DNA of 50,958 nt, taken from NCBI GenBank assembly GCA_029977865.1, contig JAPOKA010000012.1, positions 1-50,958 of the forward strand, written 5' to 3'. The position numbers were made by a program, and so were the translations under genes. Origin of the DNA: a bacterium. GTDB lineage: Bacteria > Planctomycetota > Phycisphaerae > Phycisphaerales > SM1A02. Below, in pieces: positions 43,405 through 50,958 of this stretch (position 1 is its first letter; each line of letters starts with the position of its first letter). Under the pieces are notes generated by a model. That model was not told where the DNA came from and ran no database searches. It saw nothing but the letters and a program-made list of their open reading frames with translations.

Positions 43405-43733
43405 CACCCGCGGACACCATGACCATCACCGAGGAGCAGCGGGGGAGCGACCTCGTGCTGCAGCCGATCGGCGATGTCGATCTCAGTCGATCGCCGCAGA
43501 TGCGGGCTCGCCTCGCCGCCGCGTTGGCCAAGAAGCCGGGGCGAATCATGGTCGATCTCTCCAAGGTCCCGTACATGGACTCCTCAGGTGTCGCCACGCT
43601 CGTCGAGGCGCTGCAGCATTGCCGCAAGGCCGGGTGTGGGCTGGTGCTGACCTCGCTGCATCCAAGGGTGCGTTCGATCTTCGAGATCGCCAAGCTGACC
43701 CAGGTCTTCGAGATCGTGGATCAGACCGACTGA
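43401..43733 (+). CDS. STAS anti-sigma antagonist (RsbV/MlaB-like)
   Basis: 110 aa, one STAS domain: GSDLVLQPIGDVDLSRSPQ, GRIMVDLSKVPYMDSSGVATL with the conserved phosphorylatable Ser pair, GLVLTSLHPRVRSIFEI and LTQVFEIVDQTD. The ATG overlaps the kinase stop (ATGA), which marks the two as partners. It is 25 bp upstream of an MlaE permease gene. In E. coli the STAS protein MlaB binds the ATPase of the same transporter, so this one could serve either the kinase, the transporter or both. Confidence 0.88.
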   Translation: MTPADTMTITEEQRGSDLVLQPIGDVDLSRSPQMRARLAAALAKKPGRIMVDLSKVPYMDSSGVATLVEALQHCRKAGCGLVLTSLHPRVRSIFEIAKLTQVFEIVDQTD

Positions 43734-43758
43734 TCGCCTCCGAGTCCGAGTTCCCTCG

Positions 43759-44601
43759 ATGCCCGACGGCAACGCTTCCCTCTCCGAGGTTTCCGCACCG
43801 CTTCGCCCGGTGGTGCTGGTCGGCGCGATTGCGCGGGGCACCCTCGCCTTCGTGGGAGCGCTGACGTGGCTCCTGTGGGACATCGCGATCTGGAGTTCGC
43901 GAGCGGTGCTCTTCCGCAAGGTGCGCTTCGGATACGGCGCCCTGGTCGCCCAGACCGTTCGGGTGGGGGTGCGGGCGATCGGCATCGTGCTGCTGGTCTC
44001 CGGCGCCATCGGGGCGATCCTCGCCCTGCAGACTCAGCCGAGCCTCGCCGACTTCGGGCAGTCGGACAAGGTCGCCAACATCATCGTGGTCGCGGTCTTC
44101 CGTGAACTCGGTCCGCTGGTCGCGGCGATCGTGCTGACCGGATTCGCGGGCGCCGCCATCGCCGCCGAGCTCGGCACCATGGTGGTGGGCGAGGAGATCG
44201 AAGCCCTCGAGTCGATGGCGCTCAACCCCATTCGGTTCCTGGTGGTGCCGCGGGTGATCGCCACCGCGGTCAGCCTCTTCGTGCTGTCGGTGCTTTCGGA
44301 CCTGATGGCGGTGGTGGCCGGCGGCCTCGTCGGAGTCTTCGCGCTCGACATCCCCTACGAGGTGTATCTGGACAACACCCTGCAGCAGGTGAGCTCGAGC
44401 GACTTCCTCAGCGGGCTGGTCAAGTCGGTGGTCTTCGGCACCATCCTCGGCCTGATCGCTTGCTACAACGGCTTGAAGGTGACCGGCGGCGCCGCGGGAG
44501 TCGGCAAGGCGACCACCGACACCGTGGTGCAGACGGTGGTGACGATCATCTTCGTCGATCTCTTCTTCACCGCGCTCTTCTATGCGGTCGGTTGGAACTG
44601 A
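43759..44601 (+). CDS. mlaE: MlaE-family ABC transporter permease
   Basis: 280 aa, five or six membrane helices. The family's signature stretches are visible: FRELGPLVAAIVLTGFAGAA, AAELGTMVVGEEIEALESM, ALNPIRFLVVPRVIATAVSL and GLIACYNGLKVTGGAAGVGK, TTDTVVQTVVTIIFVDLFF. The Mla/Mce transporters move phospholipids or other lipids between inner and outer membranes. The usual ATPase (MlaF) and MCE protein (MlaD) are not found within the window, so they must be encoded elsewhere. It lies in the operon with a kinase and STAS protein. Confidence 0.93.
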   Translation: MPDGNASLSEVSAPLRPVVLVGAIARGTLAFVGALTWLLWDIAIWSSRAVLFRKVRFGYGALVAQTVRVGVRAIGIVLLVSGAIGAILALQTQPSLADFGQSDKVANIIVVAVFRELGPLVAAIVLTGFAGAAIAAELGTMVVGEEIEALESMALNPIRFLVVPRVIATAVSLFVLSVLSDLMAVVAGGLVGVFALDIPYEVYLDNTLQQVSSSDFLSGLVKSVVFGTILGLIACYNGLKVTGGAAGVGKATTDTVVQTVVTIIFVDLFFTALFYAVGWN

Positions 44602-44628
44602 ACGCCGCTCGCCCGCCGCGGCCCGCGT

Positions 44629-45402
44629 TCAGGCGCCGATCCCAAGTCGTTCGGCGAGCAGGTCGGGAAGCCCCGCCCGATGCATCGCCTCCTGCGCAGC
44701 GCCCACGTCGTAGCAGACCCGTCGAAGGTGAAACTCGCCGGCCTCGAGATCGAGCATGCCGAAGCTGGCTCGAGGGTCGCCGTCGCGGGGCTGGCCCACC
44801 GACCCGGGATTGATGATGTAGCGGTGGCCGTCGGCGAGCGCGAAGGGTTCATCCTCGTGCAGGAGATGAGCGACCACCTCCGACAGGCGGGCGGTGCAGT
44901 CGGGATCTCCGCGGCTGGTCTCGAAGAGAAGTGGCACGTGGGTGTGGCCGACGAAGCAGAACCGTCGGCTCACGCCCGCGAAGGCATCTGCTGCAGCAGC
45001 CGGATCGCGGAGGTAGGTGTTCGAGGCCGGGATCGGCGTGTCGTGGATGCACTGGATCGACTCGAACTCCGCGATCCCCGGCGTGCTTGCAAGCCACTGC
45101 CGGTGCATGAGCGGAAGCCGCGCCGCGGTGTAGAGGCAGGCCCGGCGGGCAGTCACGTTCATCTCGTTGAACGCGGCGGAGTCGAAGAGGGCGTCTTCAT
45201 GATTGCCGCGGACATGCACCCGCAGCCGGGTCCCGAGCGCGAGCAGCATCGAGATGCACTCGGATGGCGACGCGCCGTAACCGACGGTATCCCCGAGGCA
45301 GATCACCCCGTCGCAACGATCTCGCTCGATCTCGCACAACACCGCCTCGAGCGCCGGGGCGTTGCCGTGCACATCGGAGATGATCGCGAGCCTGCCCTGC
45401 AT
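44629..45402 (-). CDS. Metallophosphoesterase (YfcE/PP2A-like)
   Basis: 257 aa, cytoplasmic. The dimetal site is complete: LAIISDVHGNAPAL, VICLGDTVGYGASP, VRGNHEDALF and CFVGHTHVPLLF. A conserved NPGSVGQPRDGDPRASFGML closes the fold. Proteins like this are phosphodiesterases or protein phosphatases; the substrate is unknown. The ATG at 45402 (MQGRLAI) has GGAG 4 nt upstream (short spacing). It converges with mlaE, 27 bp apart. A promoter candidate TACGAT lies upstream at 45472-45467. Confidence 0.9.
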   Translation of the reverse strand: MQGRLAIISDVHGNAPALEAVLCEIERDRCDGVICLGDTVGYGASPSECISMLLALGTRLRVHVRGNHEDALFDSAAFNEMNVTARRACLYTAARLPLMHRQWLASTPGIAEFESIQCIHDTPIPASNTYLRDPAAAADAFAGVSRRFCFVGHTHVPLLFETSRGDPDCTARLSEVVAHLLHEDEPFALADGHRYIINPGSVGQPRDGDPRASFGMLDLEAGEFHLRRVCYDVGAAQEAMHRAGLPDLLAERLGIGA

Positions 45403-45443
45403 CGCGCTCCGTCTCGCGGAATGGATCCGCGGCAAGTTTCTCG

Positions 45444-45472
45444 CCGCCCCGCGGGGCGGACCACCGATCGTA
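45444..45472 (-). promoter_or_regulatory. Promoter and palindromic element of the metallophosphoesterase gene
   Basis: TACGAT on the minus strand (45472-45467) predicts a start near 45460, directly in front of the 16-bp palindrome at 45444-45459. The palindrome would be an operator or a hairpin at the extreme 5' end of the mRNA. Confidence 0.4.
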
Positions 45473-45712
45473 GTCAATCGTCGCGACCGGCCCGTGATCT
45501 TTGGCGGACGTTCCTGGATCGCTGCGGAGGTCGCCGGTCGCAAGTCCTGCCGACCCGCCCCGATTCCCCTGATGCGGGAAGGTCTTTCGGGGACCGTGGG
45601 CTTCGACTCGGCCCTCGAACCTCGCCGTCGAGGCTGTCGACCCGCGAAACGTCGCTCGCGGACGGCGCGGGGCGGAACCGCGCGTGGTCCTGAGGCGGCC
45701 CCTCCGCGTCGG

Positions 45713-45718
45713 TAGGGT
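45713..45718 (+). promoter_or_regulatory. -10 element TAGGGT of the FG-GAP gene
   Basis: TAGGGT predicts a start near 45725 and a leader of about 21 nt. Confidence 0.4.
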
Positions 45719-45745
45719 GCGGCTCGGGCCACGGAGCGATTGCGA

Positions 45746-46990
45746 ATGATCCGGATTCCGAACGGTGCCGTCTCGGCGGCCCTGGTGATCTCGGCGCTTG
45801 AACTGCCGCCCGGGCCTGCCCTCCATCTGCTGCACCCGGATGCCGGGCAGTCGAGATTCGGGATCGCGGTTGCGGTCGGGGGCGAGGCCGATTCGGATCC
45901 TTGGCTCGCCGTCGGCGACGACGGGGTCGAGGACGGCGTCGCCGCCGAAGGCCGGGTCGACTGTTTCGAGCCCGGCGACGATGCCCAGTCGTGGTCGCGA
46001 AGTGCGAGCCTCGAAGGCACCGATCCCCGTCCCTACGACCGCTTCGGAGCATCGCTCGCCACCGACGGCATGCGGCTCCTCGTCGGTGCTCCCGGTGACG
46101 ATCGCCACGGCGCGTCTTCGGGTCGGGTCGAGATTCACCGGCGTCGATTCGGAACCTGGCAACCAGAGGCGGTGCTCTTCGATGATCGGGGTGCCGCCGG
46201 CGACGAGTTCGGCGGCGCGGTGGCGATGGCCGGGGAGACTGCAGTCGTCGGCGCGATGCGCGCCAACGATCCGGCGCTCGACAGCGGGCGCGTGGTCGTG
46301 TTCGAGCACGCCGAGGGCTCGTGGCGCGAGACCGCCGCGCTGGTGGCGCCGGATGCGGCGGCAGGCGATTGGTTCGGCGCCAGCGTCGCCACCGATGGCG
46401 AGCGCATCGTCGTTGGCGCCTACGGAGACGACGATCTCGGCGAGAAGTCCGGCGCGGCGTGGGTCTTCCGCCGCGAGGGAGCTGCCTGGATACCGGAGCA
46501 GAAGCTCCTGCCTCCGGCGGCAGGGCCGCGGCACTGGTTCGGATTCTCAGTCGCGATCGACGGTGGATGGATCATGGTCGGCGCCCCGCGCGCCGATCCA
46601 CACGGAGACTCGAGCGGGACGGTCTGGTGCTTTCAGCAGGACGGAGAAGCCTGGCGCCTGCGCGGCCGCCTCGATCCGCCCGACCCGGTTGCGGGCGACT
46701 GGTTCGGCTACGCCCTCGCGCTCGACGGCGATCGCCTGCTCGTGGGGGCGCCGGGGCGAGATGGCGATGCCGAGCATGCGAACGCCGGCGACGTCGTCCG
46801 GTTTGTGCGAAACGGATCGCGCTGGCGTCGCCTCGATCGCCTGCAGCCATCGGAGGCCGGCGCCGATCGTCTTGCCGGTGCCGCGGTCGCGCTTGGGCAG
46901 GGCCGCGTCCTGATCGGTCACCTTCGCGGTGAGGACCTTGCCCCCGAGCCCGGAACGGCGTGGGTGGCGCGATGGTCCGGTTCGCGGTGA
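45746..46990 (+). CDS. FG-GAP-type beta-propeller protein
   Basis: 414 aa. Seven or so repeats on the theme DRFGASLATDGMRLLVGAPGDD, here split as: RFGASLATDG, EFGGAVAMAGETAVVGA, WFGASVATDGERIVVGAYGDD, WFGFSVAIDGGWIMVGAPRAD, WFGYALALDGDRLLVGAPGRD and LAGAAVALGQGRVLIGH. Such integrin-alpha-like propellers lie outside the cell and bind partners or ions; the acidic GAPGDD-like loops may bind calcium. The N-terminus (IPNGAVSAALVISAL) is only weakly hydrophobic, so export is not certain. The ATG at 45746 is chosen over a TTG two codons before. Its stop abuts that of the dus gene with no gap. Confidence 0.85.
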   Translation: MIRIPNGAVSAALVISALELPPGPALHLLHPDAGQSRFGIAVAVGGEADSDPWLAVGDDGVEDGVAAEGRVDCFEPGDDAQSWSRSASLEGTDPRPYDRFGASLATDGMRLLVGAPGDDRHGASSGRVEIHRRRFGTWQPEAVLFDDRGAAGDEFGGAVAMAGETAVVGAMRANDPALDSGRVVVFEHAEGSWRETAALVAPDAAAGDWFGASVATDGERIVVGAYGDDDLGEKSGAAWVFRREGAAWIPEQKLLPPAAGPRHWFGFSVAIDGGWIMVGAPRADPHGDSSGTVWCFQQDGEAWRLRGRLDPPDPVAGDWFGYALALDGDRLLVGAPGRDGDAEHANAGDVVRFVRNGSRWRRLDRLQPSEAGADRLAGAAVALGQGRVLIGHLRGEDLAPEPGTAWVARWSGSR

Positions 46991-48136
46991 TCACGCTCGG
47001 GGATAGTGCCCCTCCATCACCGCGTGCCAGGCGTCGACGCTGTCGCAGGCGATGAAGGCCTTCCGCACGGTGTCGGAGTCGGGGTGATGCGCGGCGAACC
47101 GGATGCCGAACTTGCGCATGAGCCTCGAAGCCACCCGTTCGCCATGCAGCACCACCGCGAGGCGAAAGTGCTCTCGCAGCGCATCGCGCTGCTCGTCGAG
47201 GCGGGGCCGGCGCGGGGACCGGCCCGCCATCAGTTCGCGGGCCTGGCGGAAGATCCACGGGTTGCCGATGCACCCGCGAGCCACCGAGACCGCGGCGACT
47301 CCGGTGTGCTCGAGCATGAGGAAGATGTCTTCGGCGGTCCAGACGTCGCCGGACCCGAAGATGAGCCGCGATGGCCGTCGGCGCACGATCTCCGCGAGGA
47401 TCTCCCAGCGGGCGGGACCCAGGTAGCGCTGCACCACGGTGCGTCCGTGGACGGTCGCCCAGGCGTATCCGAGATCGAAGGCCGCATCGAGGATCCGGTC
47501 GAAGTTGCGGGCCATCTCCGGGGAGTCGTCGAAGCTGCGGCGCAGCTTGACCGAGCAGGGGATCGCCTCCGGCACCGCGTCGCGGACCACCCGCAGGACC
47601 CGTATCGCCTCTTCGGGAACAGTGAGGAAGTGCCCACCTCGACTGGCCTTCTTGATCTTCTTGACCGGGCAGGCCATGTTCACGTCGACGACCTCGTAGC
47701 CCATCGCGGAGAGAATGCGAGCGCCTTCGGCCATCTCGTGCGGAAGGGTGCCCATCACCTGTCCCGCGATCGGATGGTCCTCGAGACCCGCTGCTCGGTT
47801 CTCCTCGAGATCGCCGGTGCCGCATTCGCAGGCGAGAAGATCGGGATCTTCCTTGCGTCGGCCCTTGCCGCCGTTGATCAGGGTGCGATCGAGCAGTGCC
47901 TCGGTGACGCAGAACGGGCAGCCATGCCGCCGCGCGATGAGCCGCATGGGTCCGTCGGAATAGCCGGCGAGGCCCGCCTGGAAGAACGGCGCATCGAAAC
48001 CGGGGACCAGCCGGGAGATGCGCGGATCGACACCGCGCTCGCCATGGTCGCGGGCGATGGCAGACGGCGAACGCCCCGCCGCAAGCACGGCCGGGTCGAT
48101 GGGGCCTTCGAGAGGGCGTTCGAGTTCAACGCTCAC
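46991..48136 (-). CDS. dusB: tRNA dihydrouridine synthase
   Basis: Reduces uridine to dihydrouridine in the tRNA D-loop with FMN. 381 aa, somewhat longer than usual because of a ~45-residue N-terminal extension. The TIM barrel shows FFQAGLAGYSDGPMRLIARR, AGQVMGTLPHEMAEGA, the active-site Cys in DVNMACPVKKIKKASRGG, CSVKLRRSFDD, ATVHGRTVVQRYLG, FGSGDVWTAEDIFLM and SVARGCIGNPWIFRQ. The DusB name is the best guess within the Dus group. The GTG at 48136 (MSVELERPLEG) follows TACCAT by 7 nt, a leaderless layout; a shorter start would cut into the barrel's leader. Confidence 0.85.
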   Translation of the reverse strand: MSVELERPLEGPIDPAVLAAGRSPSAIARDHGERGVDPRISRLVPGFDAPFFQAGLAGYSDGPMRLIARRHGCPFCVTEALLDRTLINGGKGRRKEDPDLLACECGTGDLEENRAAGLEDHPIAGQVMGTLPHEMAEGARILSAMGYEVVDVNMACPVKKIKKASRGGHFLTVPEEAIRVLRVVRDAVPEAIPCSVKLRRSFDDSPEMARNFDRILDAAFDLGYAWATVHGRTVVQRYLGPARWEILAEIVRRRPSRLIFGSGDVWTAEDIFLMLEHTGVAAVSVARGCIGNPWIFRQARELMAGRSPRRPRLDEQRDALREHFRLAVVLHGERVASRLMRKFGIRFAAHHPDSDTVRKAFIACDSVDAWHAVMEGHYPRA

Positions 48137-48143
48137 GGCCCGG

Positions 48144-48149
48144 ATGGTA
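48144..48149 (-). promoter_or_regulatory. -10 element TACCAT, leaderless dus gene
   Basis: TACCAT on the minus strand ends 7 nt before the GTG at 48136; no SD. Confidence 0.55.
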
Positions 48150-48312
48150 CGACCGCCGACCGCGTCGGTGCGCCTGCGCGCCGAAGCGGTGGCTGCCGAA
48201 CCGCTTCGATCGCGCGTGAACGCGCGACGACCGCGGCCGAGGCGAATCGCGCTCGATCACCCGAGTCCGAATCGCGATGGCGGTTCTGCCGGAACCGAAC
48301 GCGAGGCTGCGA

Positions 48313-48432
48313 TCAGGGTGCGAGCAGTGCTCCCACCAGGATTCCCACCGCGAGCGCGAAGAGTCCCCAGCGCATGGTGTCGGGCGTTGCCTTCGACGTG
48401 GTGGCGGCGAGCCGCCGTTGCAAGGTGGCCAT
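48313..48432 (-). CDS. 39-residue membrane peptide
   Basis: A short frame with real-gene marks: a purine-rich SD (GGGAGGGAG, 5 nt before the ATG), a basic N-terminus (MATLQRRLAATTSKA) and one clean transmembrane helix (WGLFALAVGILVGALLAP) ending at the stop. It lies between the divergent dus and gcvT genes. No family recognised; single-helix proteins of this size often modulate larger membrane complexes. Confidence 0.6.
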   Translation of the reverse strand: MATLQRRLAATTSKATPDTMRWGLFALAVGILVGALLAP

Positions 48433-48613
48433 CGTTTCTCCCTCCCCGCGGCCCGAATGGGGCCAGCCGAGAAGGGGGTGATCGACCGGCGGCGGGGGCG
48501 ACTTCGGTCGATCCCCTCCGCGAGCACCCGCCTCGATCCGGCCTGGGAGGATGGTGCGGCGCACGCGGGCTGGGAGGATCGGGCGACCGCTCGCCCCGCA
48601 GCGGCGGCTCGGG

Positions 48614-48619
48614 TACCGT
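48614..48619 (+). promoter_or_regulatory. -10 element TACCGT, leaderless gcvT
   Basis: TACCGT ends exactly 6 nt before the ATG at 48626; no SD. Confidence 0.55.
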
Positions 48620-48625
48620 GACGGA

Positions 48626-49765
48626 ATGCCCACTGACGCCCCAACCCTGCTGAAGACGCCCTTTCACTCCTATCACCTCGAGCACGGCGGCCGCATGGTC
48701 GAGTACGCCGGCTGGGAGATGCCGCTGCTTTACACCTCGATCCTCGAGGAGCACCGGCAGGTGCGGCAGTCCGGCGGGTTCTTCGACGTGAGCCACATGG
48801 GCCGGCTTCGATTCAGCGGACGCCACGCCCGCCGCTTTCTCGATCGCGTCTGCACGCGGCGGATCCTGGGCATGGAGAAGGGTCAGTGCCGCTATTCGCT
48901 GGTCTGCAACGAGCGCGGCGGCTGTCGCGATGACGTGCTGGTCTACGCCGTCGACGACGACGAGTTCCTGATGGTCTGCAACGCGGCCAATCGAGCCAAG
49001 CTTCTCGAGCACTTCGCCGCGGAGAAGGGCGACATGGTCTTCTCGTTGAAGGACGAGACCGAGTCGACCGCGATGGTGGCGATTCAGGGACCGCGGGTGA
49101 TGGAGGTGATCGGACGATTCAGCCGCGAGATTCCCACGCTCAAGCGATACCGATTCGCCCAGAAGAACCTGCTGGTCATCAAGCTCTTGGTGAGCCGGAC
49201 CGGGTACACCGGCGAAGATGGCGTCGAGGTCATTCTCCCGGCCGGCATGATGTCGCGGCAGGCTCTCAAGTTGATGCTCGACGCCGACGGCACCGACGAC
49301 GGCGTGCTGAAGCCCGCGGGGCTCGGGGCTCGCGACACCCTTCGCCTCGAGGCGGGCATGCCGCTCTACGGGCACGAGATCGACGAGGACACCGACCCGC
49401 TCACCGCCGGCCTGGGATTCGCGGTGAACCTCGACAAGGGAGTCGGCGACGATCGCGCTGGCCGCTTCATCGGCCAGGAGGCGCTCGAAGCAATCAAGGC
49501 GGAAGGCCTCCGACGCCAGCTGGTGGGGATCCGCCTCACCGGACGTCGAAGCCCTCGGCAGGGGATGCGGGTCATCGCCAACGGCGAGTCTGCCGGCACC
49601 GTGACGAGCGGGTGCCTCAGCCCGACGCTCGACGTGCCCATCGCGATGGCGATCGTGGATGCGTCGGCGGCTGCAGTGGGCACCGCAGTCGAGATCGACT
49701 TTGGACGGGAACGATCCGCCGGCGAAGTAGTGCCGATGCCCTTCTACAAGCCGGCGAAGTCCTGA
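48626..49765 (+). CDS. gcvT: Aminomethyltransferase, glycine cleavage system T protein
   Basis: Transfers the aminomethyl carbon of glycine to tetrahydrofolate. 379 aa. Marks: [56 protein letters not shown] with the catalytic-site Asp, [47 protein letters not shown] and the C-terminal barrel with [16 protein letters not shown]. gcvH and gcvP are not in the window. The open frame extends upstream of the ATG at 48626 but without similarity. The next gene is a sigma factor with its own promoter. Confidence 0.93.
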   Translation: MPTDAPTLLKTPFHSYHLEHGGRMVEYAGWEMPLLYTSILEEHRQVRQSGGFFDVSHMGRLRFSGRHARRFLDRVCTRRILGMEKGQCRYSLVCNERGGCRDDVLVYAVDDDEFLMVCNAANRAKLLEHFAAEKGDMVFSLKDETESTAMVAIQGPRVMEVIGRFSREIPTLKRYRFAQKNLLVIKLLVSRTGYTGEDGVEVILPAGMMSRQALKLMLDADGTDDGVLKPAGLGARDTLRLEAGMPLYGHEIDEDTDPLTAGLGFAVNLDKGVGDDRAGRFIGQEALEAIKAEGLRRQLVGIRLTGRRSPRQGMRVIANGESAGTVTSGCLSPTLDVPIAMAIVDASAAAVGTAVEIDFGRERSAGEVVPMPFYKPAKS

Positions 49766-50250
49766 ATTCGGATTCCCGCACCTGCGGCCGGTCGACCACC
49801 TGGCTCGGGGCGAGCGAACACTCCCCAAACCGTTTTCGGACCGAATCTTCGCGTTCGGGACGGGAGTGGTCCTCCTACGATCGATCCGTCTCGCGCGACC
49901 GCACCGGTCCGCAGCCGTTCTGGGCGGGCTTCGTTCGACACGGTCCATTTCGACGCCACGGTGACCGATTCACCGGGCCGTGGACCGCAGCGTGCGTTGC
50001 GGTGCGAGAGGCTCGACAACGCTCCCGGCGACCCTGCCGCGAACGTTGGCGACAAGGAGGCATGGCCGCGTTGGCGGTCGGAGAAAGCGGGGCGAGCGGA
50101 GGTTCGACGGATCCACGCAGATCCGTGAATGACTCGGCCGCCCAAGGTGCTCGGGCATTCGGCGCCTCGCGAAACCGCGAGACGACCGCAGGCGTACCGA
50201 ACACCGTGAAGGCTCCGATCGATGCAGCGAGGTCGCGAGGAGGCCGCGTG
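49766..50250. other. Long leader of the sigma-factor gene
   Basis: 485 bp with no ORF of interest. TACGAT at 49876-49881 is the best -10, giving a ~360-nt leader that can form local hairpins (CTCGCG-AAAC-CGCGAG, 50166-50181; ACCGCA/TGCGGT near 49985-50003). A closer promoter cannot be excluded. Confidence 0.4.
49876..49881 (+). promoter_or_regulatory. -10 element TACGAT upstream of the sigma factor gene
   Basis: TACGAT predicts a start near 49888, which leaves a leader of about 360 nt. Other weaker sites may be used. Confidence 0.35.
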
Positions 50251-50958
50251 ATGTCTCGATCGGAACTGCAGAGCGAGCTTCAGCTCTACCTGCGCCAGAT
50301 CAACGAGGTCGCGTTGCTCACGCCCGAGGAGGAGAAGACCCTCGGCTGGCAGATCATCAACGAGAACTGCCCGGCGGCGAAGGATCGCATGATCCGAGCG
50401 AACCTCCGGCTGGTGATTTCGATCTGCAAGAACTACTCCAATCGCGGCATGTCCCTTCCCGACCTGATCGAGGAGGGCAATCTCGGGCTCATTCGCGCGG
50501 TGGAGGGATTCGATCCCGCCCAAGGCGCTCGCTTCTCAACCTACGCGGCGTGGTGGATCAAGCAGTCCATCAAGCGGACCCTGATCAACGCGGTGCAGCC
50601 GATCCACATCCCCGCCTACATGGTGGATCTGATCTCCCGCTGGAAGGAAGCCATGCGCAAGCTCGACGACGAGCTCGGCCGGCCGCCGACCACGCAGGAA
50701 CTGGCGCGGGAGATGAACGTTCCGATTCGCAAGCTGGTCGCGATCCGGCGGGCCATGCGGGCGTTCAACTCCCCCAACGCGGCGCCCACCACCGAGGGCG
50801 GCGAAGCCCTCGACCTCAACGACGTCTTTGAAGACACCCGCACCGCAGCTCCGGAGGAGCGGGTGGTCCGTGAAGAGTTGCTGCAGCGGATCCTGGTGCT
50901 GCTTGAGGACATCGACGATCGCTACGCTCGCGTGCTGCGTCTCCGCTTCGGCCTCGAG
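50251..50958 (+). CDS. RNA polymerase sigma factor, sigma-70 (group 1/2), 3' end cut
   Basis: Frame open to the right edge (236 codons present). It begins at region 1.2 ([20 protein letters not shown]), with no region 1.1. Region 2 follows: [41 protein letters not shown] and [20 protein letters not shown], the -10 recognition helix. Region 3 ([33 protein letters not shown]) and the beginning of region 4 ([15 protein letters not shown]) complete it. AGGAGG lies 7 nt before the ATG at 50251. It fits a primary-like or alternative group 2 sigma of planctomycetes; without region 4 and a genome comparison I cannot say if it is the housekeeping one. Confidence 0.93.
   Translation, partial: MSRSELQSELQLYLRQINEVALLTPEEEKTLGWQIINENCPAAKDRMIRANLRLVISICKNYSNRGMSLPDLIEEGNLGLIRAVEGFDPAQGARFSTYAAWWIKQSIKRTLINAVQPIHIPAYMVDLISRWKEAMRKLDDELGRPPTTQELAREMNVPIRKLVAIRRAMRAFNSPNAAPTTEGGEALDLNDVFEDTRTAAPEERVVREELLQRILVLLEDIDDRYARVLRLRFGLE

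Larger units (their letters stand above)
45403..45745. other. Divergent region with a 16-bp palindrome
   Basis: 343 bp between divergent genes. It holds TACGAT (minus, 45472-45467), the perfect palindrome CCGCCCCGCGGGGCGG (45444-45459) just after the predicted minus-strand start, and TAGGGT (plus, 45713-45718). No ORF. Confidence 0.45.

Noticed and set aside
46999-47012. GGGG-ATAGTG-CCCC hairpin near the dus gene end
   Set aside because: It lies within the coding end of the dus gene, has only a 4-bp stem and no U tract, so it is not credible as a terminator.

Overview
The window is GC-rich (roughly two-thirds GC by eye) and gene-dense. It looks like chromosome of a member of the Planctomycetota, most likely a Phycisphaerae-type lineage. 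This rests on a gene mix (class II ribonucleotide reductase, DUF58/transglutaminase operon, PEP-CTERM-like surface protein, prolyl oligopeptidase, sigma factor starting at region 1.2), not on a marker gene, so it is an inference. About 40 protein genes and one tRNA can be supported. There is no phage, insertion sequence, CRISPR array or obvious genomic island.

Layout. 1-6.4 kb: a Dabb-family lipoprotein cut by the window edge, a 0.9-kb gene-free stretch, then nrdJ and dcd (deoxynucleotide supply) on the minus strand behind a long leader with a palindrome at its promoter. 6.4-15.6 kb: a PcrA/UvrD helicase, a LamG/purple-acid-phosphatase-like enzyme, a prolyl oligopeptidase, an unrecognised 407-aa protein and a discoidin-like surface protein with a C-terminal sorting tail. 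15.9-22.8 kb, all minus: a fusion of a CrtC/AttH-like lipocalin domain to a prenyl diphosphate synthase, serA, map, an Asn/Gly-rich tandem-repeat protein and hutI. 23-31 kb: sixA, a STAS protein, a family 2 glycosyltransferase, a ChaN-like lipoprotein, a methyltransferase, a canonical polyprenyl synthase, a two-domain thioredoxin-like protein, panC and a secreted protein. 31.2-36.8 kb: a tightly overlapped five-gene operon ending in DUF58 and a TgpA-type transglutaminase. 37-42.2 kb: a PilZ protein, pabB, ppdK and tRNA-Ser(GCU). 42.4-44.6 kb: an overlapping operon of a lipoprotein, an RsbW-like kinase, an RsbV/MlaB-like STAS protein and an MlaE permease. 44.6-51 kb: a metallophosphoesterase, an FG-GAP propeller protein, a Dus-type tRNA dihydrouridine synthase, a 39-aa membrane peptide, gcvT and a sigma-70 factor cut by the right edge.

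Regulation. A TAnnnT hexamer sits exactly 6-7 nt before the start codon of seven genes (6415, 22830, 27216, 39196, 42416, 48136, 48626), which predicts leaderless mRNAs. Two more genes show it at 9-10 nt, and others have the same hexamer further upstream with a leader. Transcription ends are marked by GC-rich hairpins that often overlap the stop codon.

The best candidate for an undescribed system is the 712-aa fusion at 15878-18016. It joins a CrtC/AttH-like domain (a fold used by carotenoid hydratases and by the terpene cyclase MstE) to a prenyl diphosphate synthase with an intact first Asp-rich motif and an altered second one (DDTLN). It resembles in logic the fused prenyltransferase-cyclase enzymes of fungi, but with an unrelated partner fold. 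Second in interest are the leaderless-promoter pattern and the Asn-rich repeat protein.
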